DNA from: Argyresthia goedartella
Taxonomy: Eukaryota; Arthropoda; Insecta; Lepidoptera; Argyresthiidae
Assembly: GCA_949825045.1 (NCBI GenBank)
Contig: OX463815.1
Span: 30,619,356-30,683,355, forward strand
Direction of reading: 5' to 3'
Length of the DNA: 64,000 nucleotides
Within the stretch, counting starts at the first letter, position 1. Each line of letters opens with the position of its first letter. The notes beneath the pieces are model-generated. The model searched no databases, was not told where the DNA came from, and saw nothing but the letters and a program-made list of their open reading frames with translations. Made by a program: the position numbers and the translations under genes. Shown here piece after piece: positions 44,301-56,300 of the stretch.

Positions 44301-47300
44301 GTCTACTAATTCGTTATCAAAAATGCCCGGTAATAGCCACGATTCACTAACGCAAATCAAATCGTATGTTACACTTAAAATGTTTTTCAAAAATATGTTT
44401 GTTTTTGTACGTAAACCACGAACATTCTGGTAGAAAACACTTAACATAGTCAGTATGCAAAACTAAAAAACACCTAAAAAATATACGTAATATCATTAAA
44501 GACCAGAAGCCTCCACACAAAACCGTCACAACCACATCAAAGCAAAAACCTAGTAGGCATTTACAGTGAATAACTCTTTTAATTACCAACAAACAATAGG
44601 GAAGGTATTTAATCATTTTTGCTAAATAGCTCGGTGTTTGTGAATGAAAGTTAGTTAATATGTACAAATTATAGTGAAACAAGGCTCTTATGGTCAAAGT
44701 CGGGTCCAAATCATGATAAAAAATGAAAACAAGCTCAATCAATGAAAGGGAAGGAGATCGTAGCGGGTGACCGCTCGCTGCGACAAAACAAGTTAATCTG
44801 TTGAGTGAATAGAACAAAATAATGCAATCAGTTATCAGCTTTAAAACATGCTGTGTACAGATTAAAATAACCTGGAGCGCGCCATCATTAGCAAAGATAT
44901 TGCCCGCACATAAAGCAGGGGTATGAAACCTTTTGTATAAGTTATGGTTATTACTTATGTAATTTTTTTTAAAGCTTCATCAGACGTGATATGAATGATC
45001 GGAGATTTGTCGTTGCGCCGAACCATCACAGTGCAATTACGTACCCAGCAGAATGCATAATTCTTGGCTTTAGCTTTTGCTTTAGCTTGCTGTAGAAGGT
45101 ATCTATTCTTCGCTGATAGATGGTCATTTGCGTAGATCATGTCATCGATCCCCGCAAAACCAATATCCGAACATTTGATGTTCTTCATTTTCCGGATAGC
45201 AGCCAGAAAGTCGTCTTTTTTATATCTTGCTTGAAACTTCATGATTATTGGCTTCGGACGCTTTCCCTCACTATCGTTTTTGGTCGCAATTCGGGTAACA
45301 AAGTCAATATCTGTGTCAGGTTTCAAAGGAAAGTTGCAATGGACTGCCAATCTGCTTATTATGGCAAAAAGGTTTTCGCCATTCTTCTGAGGCACACCAT
45401 TGATTTGTATGTTAGATTTCCTCACCCACTGCTCATTTCTGCTGTTATCGTCGGTCAGGTCAGCGACGGTTATCTTTAGGTCGTTCACCTCGCTCCGTAG
45501 CTGTTCCACCTCTGTGAGGCGGTCCTCCACTTCAGAAACCCTATGCGATAACTCTTCAATACTCTTATTGAGGTTACCGTTAAGGACCGTAATATCGTTC
45601 TTCATTTGCTTTATGTCCGCTTCAATGGAAGTGATTGAATTAAGTTTCTTGAGGATTGTATCTATCTGTTGAGACATCAGCACGAGTAGATCTTCTTTTG
45701 CAGCAACTTGATCCGTCTTTCCGCCAGAATTCGAATGCGAGGTAGACATCTTGGCTACATCTAGATCGCCAGAGGGAGCTGCAGGCAGAAACTTCGCCTG
45801 ATTATCCCGGCACGTAGAACAGATCCATGTTGTTTTCCCAGTACCTAGTCGGTCATATCCTCGCTCACTTATACCTGCGCAGGAGAAATGGTATCTCGAT
45901 TTGCAGCTGGAACACTCCGGACCATGGCCAACATTTTCAGCACATGAAGCACAGTTTGCAGGTATGCAGGATTTAGGCGGCATATCCGCGCACAGTAAGA
46001 TCACGCACAGTGGTAGTCGCAATGTTGATAACCTCTGACGCAGGAAATATGCCCCGAGGCAAGCGGTGCTGCTCTGAGAATACGTGCAAGCGACACGAAA
46101 GCACGATCGCAACTGAATATTAATATATAATATATATAATATATTAATATAATATATATAATATATTAATATATATTAATATACATCTGAATATCCGATT
46201 TCTGGTCATCACTCATGAGGAAAATGTCATGTCCCCACTTTCTGTGGCGATGGGGTAGCCCTCTGTCAAGCAAAATGTAGTATTGAATTAATGGGCTGAA
46301 TGCATAAAGAAAAGTTTGATTACATAAAGGATTGAAGGAAATTAACATTGTAGATATGAGTAAATGTCAAAAATTAAGCATTTCCTTCCAATCACAGGTA
46401 CTACTTTTCGTTATTCATTCGGTCCGATGGCTAGACTGGGCGCAGTGAACACTGTGTTTGGTTTGTCATCACAAAGGACACCGGCAATTTATTTTTTCTC
46501 ACACCACACAGCAGACACGGCAGCAAGTACTTAGTATTTTAGGTTAGTTAGGTTACCATACCAGCATCATAGTAAGTACCTTTAGTATTTAGAAATAAAT
46601 CTACGGAAAAATTAAAAAATTACCGGGATTCAAACCTAGGCCTGTCAGCTTCGAAGGCAGAGTCACTACTCACATCCGAAGCATCTATAAACACCACCTA
46701 AAACCATTTTTTTCAATATGTTTTTTTACAATAGTAAGGAATACAGGCCAGGCAAAATATATTGTATAAATTGGAAATTAAATGTTTTTTTTTTTTATTA
46801 ATACTTTATTTCAGATAAAAATCCATATATTAGTCACCTACTATTTACACTTAATTTTAATGAAATACATAATTTTAATTATTAATTTAATTTAGTGTGC
46901 ACCATACAATGGTGCCTCAAAAACGGGCTGGCCATCCTGGCACTTAACACCATCAGGATGCTGTTGGGACTGTCGCGGGTTCTGCGCATCAACGAAGCCA
47001 CACGATTTCGAATGACTGCCGCGAAACCGTCAACCCTGGCTTCTGCAAACATTCCCGACGCACTGCAGTATCGCGGCAACCCCAATAACATCCTGAAAAC
47101 ATATTATATTGTACTCGGAGGGCGCCGAGGGCCCGCTGCGTATAACTAACCCATAGGCCACACGTGTACAGAGACTGGCAAAATGCCTTGAAGAGGGTAA
47201 TCTTTACCTCTCTGGTACATCGGGCAAATCTACGGGATAGCATATTACAGCGGACCGCCAACGCCCTCCTTTCCCTATCAATATCTGCGTCATCCTGCAA

Positions 47301-50300
47301 ACGCTCATTGACCACGTGACCCAGGTACTTGAACTGTGACACTCTAGCGAGAGGCGAGCCATATAGCTTGAGGGCCGGCACATCGACAGGTACTTTAGCG
47401 CCCGACATGAAAACCATGTATTCGCTCTTCTTTGTGTTGTACCTGAGTCCGTGGTCTTCCGCGTATGACTCACACACTGCGAGCATTTTTCTCATGCCAC
47501 TGACCGAGGGGCTCAGCAGCACCATGTCATCAGCGTAACTTATGTTGTTGATAATTTTCCCATTAATAGAACAGCCGACGTTGGTACTGACGAGCGCCTC
47601 GATCAGGCCATTTACATATAGGTTAAACAGCACAGGTGAGCTTAGCCCTCCCTGTCTTACCCCACAATCTAGCCTATATACTTCAGAGTATGAGTCCGCC
47701 CATTTCACAGTATTTGTCTGATTCCTAAACCAATATTTTAATAATGATATTAACTGTGGAGGAAAATTTGACTCGTGAGACAGTTTATGCCACAAAACAT
47801 CATAGCACACCGTATCAAATGCCTTAGACAAATCCAGAAAACACGCTAAGACATTAGTTTTTCTATCCGTGTAGTACTTGACAGTTTGCTTGAGGGACAG
47901 AATGACACTTTCTGTCGACAAGCCCGCTCTGAACCCAAATTATGCATCATGTAGCGAGAGATGCTTGCACAAGCGTCTCTCGAACAAACTGTCAAGCACC
48001 TTTGCGATAGTGGTGGCAAGAGAAATTGGCCTATAGTTATTGTCATCCGAGATATCGCCCGTCTTGTTCTTTATTATAGGAACAACAACTGTCCTCATAA
48101 GGCTGTCGGGGAGATATGAGTGAGCAATTTAAGTTGAGCAATTTTAATTTAAATTACTTTCCTATTCTCATTTGAGTCATGACACAAATACATACAGGTT
48201 TAAAGATCCAGTCCAGTCAAATTCACACTACCTCTTAATCCAGTTGCCACATCCAGTGTTGTAAGTGCAACTAACAGAACCGCTATCTATACCCAAGCTT
48301 TACGTATGTTTTTAATGATAAGCATTTTGACATAAATTATTTAGTCTCACGTCACGCTTTGTCATCGGGTATGTAGGTTGAAACTAAACAGAACCCCAAA
48401 TTGAATTAACAACAAAATATTTTTAAAATGGCTTCAAGCAACAAAGATTCTTACAAGATTGACCTTATGAACAAAAAATCTATGGAATAGGACAATTCTC
48501 ATAAGTAGATATTACAAATTCTCTTCAGAATTCGTTGGTTTTCTTTATGGGAAATGAATCCATGGCTTTGCCTTATTCTCAGGTACAGAATGCTGAAGCC
48601 AGAGGCAAAGTTCATACCGCTTTCAAGTCAGACGGAGTTTCTGATGAAATTGAGTTCGGGACAGACAGAAAACAAGAAAACTCTTTGAAGGCATACTACA
48701 GGGAGTTCAAGAAGGTCATCTCAGAAGCGGACATCATTTTGGAGGTTGTTGATGCGAGGGATCCTCTTGGTAAGTTATATTACTTGTACAGGAGTTGTCT
48801 CAGCTCCAGCTTTCCATTGAGGGGGTCATCCAGTCAGCCTTCATATTCTGTAACTCAAATCAATAGAAAATTCTTAACAAAAATAAGTGTATTCCAATAC
48901 TCTAAAAGTCAATTTTACATAAACTGCGTGGAATTTTCTTCATAAAAGGCTTGAGGTTAAGTATATGCACCTAGGTATGTAAAGAATCATGAAAACCCAT
49001 CCACAGGCACCCGCTGCCAGCAAGTTGAAGAGGCGGTCCGTTCCAGCGGCAAACGTTTAGTCCTAGTTCTGAACAAGGCAGACTTGGTCCCTCGAGCAAA
49101 CCTGTCCGCGTGGCTGACCCATCTGCGCCGCGCCGCGCCCGCTGTGCCGTTCAAGGCGTCCACGCAGGATCAGCAGCATAACCTTGGGAGGAAGAAGATG
49201 AAGCACATTGTGAAAGAGAAGGAGATGAAAGGTGGAGTGGGATAGTAGGAACCGAATGAGCTGGTCCGGGCTGTATACTATTTTAGGTTGTACACCGGCC
49301 CAGCTTATTTATTTTCTAAAGGCACAAGTCCTACCCGACTGCATGTGCAGACGACATGTCGCCAGCGAGACAACAAGCATAGTTACGACGCCAGTGAGTG
49401 TGACAGCGTGTCTACGTTACAACGCTCGCTGTCTCGCACACTCGCGTCGTAACTACGCTTGCTGTCTCGCCGGCAGCATGTCGACTGCAGTTGTGTGCGC
49501 TCGACTCTAAACTTGCAGGATAACTGTAAATAAGGCTTAAGAAAAATTTGGCATCAGAAGAGAGGTTATAATAGGATATAGAACGAAATGTAACGACGTA
49601 CCGTAGCTGCCGATTTATTTAAACAACGAAAAAGGTTCGAGGTACCTGATACAGTAACGTTGTAGTCCCGCCCGATGACTCGCGAAATATCATCGTAAGG
49701 CCCATAGCATCGGTATCAGATGATTTAAACCGGTTTCAGACCGAAAGCTAAGCCTAGCTTAGCTTTCGGTCAGCAACCGGTTTTAGGCACTATCATGCTA
49801 TCAGTACAATGTTGGAGTGGCAGACAGCCACGACCCAGGCATGCATGTAAGCATTCAGACGAGATCGTTACTATGCCAAAGCTTGCTTAACTAACAAGAG
49901 AACTGAAGAAGAAAACCTAATTCTCGTGTTCCCCAGGCTCTTCCTGCATCGGCGCTGAGCTGCTCATGGGTCTGCTCGCCAACTACTGCCGCAACAAGGG
50001 CATCAAGACTTCCATCACGGTGGGAGTGGTGGGCCTACCCAATGTGGGCAAGAGCTCTATCATCAACAGTCTGAACAGGTCGAAGGCCTGTAATGTTGGC
50101 AGCACTCCGGGGGTTACTAAGTGAGTATTGGCACCCTTACTTACTGACTCAATTCTATAGCAAACCTACGCAAACAAAATCATCTCGTCTTTTCCCTAAA
50201 GCCAGTAATCCATTACTCCAGAATATGTCAGATTGACCTACTATAAGTAATTGTATGAGACTGGGGTATAAGTATCTAGAATTTGGTCTTTGGGTATATG

Positions 50301-53300
50301 TACTAAGCCTTCTTGATGCAGTAGCGTCCTGACTACAAAGTTGAGATTGCTGGCTAAATATGGCAAACCAGAATAGAGGAAGAAAAGGACATCCCAGACT
50401 CGGGATATTTTTCTTCCATCTGGTTTTCCTCCATGTATTTGTGTAGTTTCTCACTCTCTGGTTCCCGCCCACGATACAGGATATCCTAGTTCGGCTTAAT
50501 ATGCCAGAAGCAATGTAACTGGATGAATATATGTAGTAAAAGTAAAACGTTGAAAAAAACAGTCTTCTATTCTTTCCAAATGCGTAAGAATAAAGAAATG
50601 GTGCCTCCAGCCAGGGTTCTAAACCTGTTCCGGTCTTCCGCCTAGCATACCAAAGGACACAAATGAAAGGAGGGATAGTAACCTGCTCCTAAGGATGGAA
50701 AGGGAGAGTGATTTAAATCAACCAACCTGTATCCCTTCACAGACAAATGCAGACCGTCCAGCTAGACTCCAAGATCAAGATCCTCGACAGTCCCGGCATA
50801 GTATTCTCTACGGGAGAGAACAGCGATGCTACGGTCGCGTTGAAGAACGCTCTCCGAGTCTCCAGTCTGAAAGATCCGACCACGCCAGCGACTGCTATAC
50901 TGCAGCGAGCCAACAAAGCGACCCTGGTCGACCTGTACAGCGTGCCTGAGTTCAGTACGCCGCAGGTAAGGGGCCGTACCTGTCCGATTGTCCGCCTGTC
51001 CTTCAGCGGCCTGTTTCGAGTTCCGAACCCAAAGGTTATTTTGTCAAGATTCTAGTTGAAATAATCACATGTTGGAAATAATCAATTTCTTTAAAATATT
51101 AGGAGTAAATACTATGGTATGATAATTCTTTATTCATTTGGCCCATTTCTAAGGCCACAATATAAATCTGGAAAGATCTCGCGCGAGATTACTGGCGTCT
51201 TACTATTTTTTTGTAAGTTCGATACTATTCAGTGTGTTAATATACTGTGTGTACTGAAAAATCGATGGGCGGACAGACCCAACCCTAAACCTGCATTGAA
51301 ATAGGTATATCCGTTGTAAAGCTGCGTTGCTTGCTACAAACACAGACACCCTAGAACATTGTAGCCTCGTTTTTCTGGGGGTACTAGTTCCTGTCAGTAA
51401 AAGAAGAGATTCTGGTTCTCAAGTTTTATTTCCTGAACATTTGTTAAAGAAAACAAGGGGGGGTTCTCTCTTAGTGGCCGTCCTATTTAAATAATACACG
51501 TCCTTAATTCTACACTTATCTCGACCCTTGTTTCTTCAGGTCTGCCCCCCCCGCAGGGAAGATCAGCGTAACAGTAACAAGCAGGGCGTCACCAGCTACA
51601 CTGGCAGTACAGGCGCCATGCGGGATCTTATGTACTGGAATTAGGAGAAAAATCTACTTAGCGACTGGCCCTAAGTTCACAATGTACACCACGGGCCTTA
51701 ATTAAGAGCTCCCCGACTTAAAATTACACAAAATTAACCAAACACACGGGCAAGGTCTATTTCTCAGGTGCCCAGGCCTTAATCTACCGCAGGGAAAATT
51801 TATATTCCTTCAAATTACACAAAATTATCAAAACACACGGGCAAGGTCTATTCTTAGGTGCATAAGCCTTAATCTACCGCAGGGAAAATTTATATTCCTT
51901 CAAATTACACAAAATTATCAAAACACACGGGCAAGGTCTATTCTTAGGTGCATAAGCCTTAATCTACTACAAGGAAAATCTATATTCGGTTTGCAATACA
52001 CTAACAAATGTCACAAACTAACCTATTTACAAAATCACCCTGGCCGTGGTCCAGCCCCATGATGCAATTATATTTAATAAAACCTCTTGGTTTGGCCACT
52101 GGACCACAGGGAATGCCTAAGGAAGTTGAATCACTGCGTCGACGTTACCTAAGACTAGGTCAATCGACCATGATGAGCGACTAGGGCCGCGTTATGGAGA
52201 AGTAACGAGAAATCTACTGGGGCAGGTTAGTAAGCGCGCGATGCGAACCATGGAAGATGGAAATTTCTCACCTTATATATTCAGGATGTACCTCGCCCGC
52301 TACCACGGGGTGCACCCAGCACGGGTCACCTTGGCGGCTCCCAAAATCCCGTCTTCGGCAGGGTTGGATTTAGCGAGCCGATGCGTCAGCCACCTCACCA
52401 CACGTGGGAACAACCTCCTTCCGCTACGCGTCCACCACGGCACGCTCTCTCCGTCCCCGGAGCAAAAAGGGGCTGAAAGGAACCACTTCGTTGGTAAAAA
52501 TGACACTCGCCTCGGTTGAACCGTCGATAACCACGTTTCCTAACCCAACTCGACTCACCAAGGTTTCTTGTCAGTGGTTCCTCCTTCTACCACCTCAAGC
52601 GGTGTGCCTCTCGCGGCACTCTCGTCGAAAAAAAGCCTCCCACCGGCTTGGGGCGCATATTTATAACCAAAATCTTCGCGAACAATCTTTCCATCAGGGA
52701 TACCACCTTCGCGCTGAAAGCCCCCCATGACAAGTTCACGTCGCCGATTGCGACAGTAAATTAGCCGGGCGAAATTTCTATCTAGCTCCCGTTCCGCTGT
52801 CAGTTCCTGCACCTTACATTCAGGACGCGTCCCCACCAACATTTAGGGTACACGGCAGCGATTCCCGCCTGAAAATAATTGTTCACTCCGCCAGCTGTAG
52901 TTAAATTTTCCCGACAACATGGGAACAAAAAGACGAGGGCAACACTAAGAGTGGTGGCGCCCTCTAGCGGCGTTCCACCGTAACCACTTGGATCGATACT
53001 GTTCGACGCGCAGCGAGATGGCTCCCCCAATGTAAGCATTGTTAAGGCTGCCGCCAGATGGCGATACCTGTATCTTCCTCTCATAAATCCAACTGTTTAA
53101 ACCTATGTAAATGGACTGAAAATCCAGCGCTACAGTACCCCCCAAGCCAAAATAGGATTCACGCAGGGAATCCTACGGATGACCCCATCCGAGAACACCG
53201 CCCCCCAACAAAACAAACCCTCCAACATCCACAATACCAAAAAAAACGAAGTGCCTACGACACACAAAACCAAAAGACCTATGATGCCACCTCATGACCC

Positions 53301-56300
53301 GGCCGAAGACTCTTGAGGGACCAAACAAAATAACAAGCTAAACAGTACAGCTGTCACAACATACAACAATGATACAATGGAAACTATTTCCTTGGCATCA
53401 CCGTTCCAGGTGTTGTTCCGGAACGGCTTATCTGGGCCTACGGCGGAATACTCGGCTCCTATAGGCGGCGCTGTGACTTGGCGAAGCGCCTGTATTTATC
53501 CCCAATCTTTCACCAGCTACGTGGGCATTGCTGCGCAGAACTCCGCGACGGGGCGACGCAGCCGGACCAACGATCGCTGATGAGCGAAAATTACCAACAC
53601 TCACAACACTACTCACGGGGTTTACTCGTGGGTCGCATGACATCTGTCCCTCGTCTTTCTGTTTGATATCCTTAATATGCCACTTCCCCAATGGCTTGCC
53701 GTTTTCATCCTCTACCTCGTAAACCAAACGCGATAACTTCTTGACGATGATGCATTTTTCATACTTAGGACATAACTTCGCAGAAAAATGTTTGCTCGCA
53801 TCACTGAGTTTGTAAGTTCTTTTCCAAACAATATCGCCTACATTGAAAGACAAATCACGGCGTTTGCTATTATACGTTTTGACATTACGATCGTGGGCCT
53901 TTTTTAGTTCTACCCCCACTTTCTCGTAAACATCTTTCAAGGTACCTAATCTATCCGCCGAGGCTTTTCGCGACCCAAACAACAATTCATCAACTACAAC
54001 GGGATCCGAGTAAACATTTCCATCAGCTACTGCCTCTCTCCCATGTACCAGAAAAAACGGGGTGTACGAAGTAGCATCGTTAACGGAAGTATTTAGAGCG
54101 AACTGTATCTTGTGAATATTCACATCCCACGTGCGATGGTCAGACCCTACGAAACTTGAGACCGCAGTCATGATGGTCCTGTTATATCGTTCTACCGTGT
54201 TTACTTGGGGGCAATAAACCGGGCCCAAATGTACTTGCGGCACATTGTACTTTTCGAATAATGACTGGACTTCACGACCCACCAGCTGTGGCCCGTTGTC
54301 TGAGAGCACAGTCTGAGGAACCCCATGCACCAGAAACACATGGTCCTCCAGGCGCTGAGCGATCACCTTTCCTGTAGCGCGCCGCACGGGGAAAATCAAA
54401 CAATACTTGGAGAAGCAGCATACTACTACTAACAAAAATGTATTTAGCTGTCTGGAAGCCGGTAGGGGGCCGACTAAATCAACACTAATACACTGAAACG
54501 GCCGTGAGCAAACCTTTGGGTCCCCCATCAGACCGGGTTTTGACAGGTTGCTATGTTTATAGGCTTTACACACTTCACAAGCAGCCACAAAACTCACCAC
54601 GTCCTGGTACATTCCTGGCCAAAAGTATCTGAGCTTCAACCGACTGTGCGTCTTATCTACCCCTAGATGTGCCGCCGTAGGCGTTGAATGGTTCGCGACC
54701 ATGATGTCCACTCTGTACTCCACTGGGACTACCTCCTTCCACTGGAAGTCATCGGTTAAGTTGTTCTTGCCCTTTCTGAAACGATAAAGACGACCGCTCT
54801 CGACCTGATAATTTGCCATGGATTGTGGCCTATCCACACAACCCCTAAAAAGTTTCAAATACCAATCGTCAGAAGTCTGCACCGTTGGCGCCACTGCTGC
54901 CACCGGAACTGATCTTGAGAGAGCATCAGGAACTACATTGTCCACTCCTCGCCGATGTTGAATAGTGAAGTTATATGGGGATAACCTACAACCCCATCTT
55001 TCTAGACGACCGGTTGGGTTTTTCAAGTTTAAAAACCATTTCAGGCTGGCATGATCAGTGATGATCGTAAACGGCCTATCTCCCTCCAGATAAGGACGAA
55101 AGTGTTCGACGGCGTTGACCACCGCCATCGCTTCTTTCTCCGTGGCTGAGTAGTTCCGCTCGGCGGGTAAGAGAGATCGGCTGAAATAAGCGATGGGGTG
55201 CTCCCCTCCATCAAACCTCTGCGTCAATGTTGCACCTACACCAAAATCGGATGCATCGCAATGCACTACAAAGTCTTTGTCAAAATCCGGACATGCTAAC
55301 ACCGGGGCCGTAGTCAGCGCCCTCTTTAGCTCCACAAATGCCTGGTCAGCTTCCGCTGTCCACTGGAACGGTGGCGTACCTTTTTTTGTTGAAGTTAATT
55401 TGTTGAGCGGCCCCGCTATGTTACTGAAATTTTTAATAAAACGTCGGTAGTACGAGGCGGTGCCTAAAAATCTCTTAACCTCCTTCTTAGTTGTCGGTAC
55501 GGAGAAGTCCACAATAGCCCGTATTTTTTCTGGGTCTGTCCTCAGACCAAACTCATCAACTACGTACCCGAGGTATTTTAATTGACTTCTAAAAAATTGG
55601 CATTTCTGTAAGTTAATTGTTAATCCAGCGAAGCTTAGCCGATCTAAGACAACCCGCAGCAGCCTCGTATGCTCCTCAAACGTAGCTGAAACGATTACAA
55701 TGTCATCTAAATAAATAAAAATTCTCCCGCCGAACTCAGGTCCGAAGAGACGATCCATGAGGCGCTGTTGAGTAGCTGGTGCAGAAGTTAAGCCGAAGCA
55801 CATAACCTTGAAGTGGTACAGCCCGCGCGCTGGCACTGTAAACGCGGTTTTTTCCATTGAGTCCCGAGAGTCTAGTGGGATCTGCCAAAAGGCTGCTTTG
55901 AGGTCAATAGAAGACAAAAACTTCGCGTTCCCCAACTGATCTAAGATTTGCGTTATGTACGGGAGAGGGTATGCATCATGTTTTGAAACCGCGTTCAGCT
56001 TCCTACTATCCAAACAAAATCTCAGCGTACCATCTGCCTTGGGTGCCATTGTTATAGGATTATTCCACGCACTACTGCTGGGTTCCACAACGTCTAGCTG
56101 CAGCATCTCGTCCAACTGTTTATTTAACTCTGCTAGTTTTTGTGGGGACAAAACATAGTACCGTTGTTTTATAGGGGCTGCCCCTCCTGTGTCAATCCTG
56201 TGGCTCAAGAGATGAGTTCTACCTAAACCCTTCTTATCAAAAGATATGGACTCAAACTCCAGCATGATATCTTCGGCTTCTGCGCGTTGGCGAACTGAAA

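Larger units (their letters stand above)
41460..46115 (-). mobile_element. CR1/Jockey-type LINE with two open ORFs
   Basis: ORF1 (45983-44955) and ORF2 (44447-41589) lie in tandem on the minus strand with about 500 bp between them. The 5' side borders an AT-only tract at 46103-46186. The 3' non-coding part ends somewhere below 41588; it contains an inverted pair ('gaatagcagat' / 'atctgctattc') and a repeated 'tatagtgcttatgta'. Further 3', '(TTGAAC)' repeats on the minus strand lie at 41336-41354, like the tail of the LINE at 22503-22518. Both ORFs are uninterrupted, so the copy may be recent. It lies in nucleostemin intron 2, antisense to the gene. Confidence 0.8.

Noticed and set aside
52241..52842. 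Open frames of 68-108 codons inside the Gypsy LTR, repeated at 59376-59977
   Set aside because: They are identical only because the LTRs are identical, overlap each other on both strands, and show no domain.
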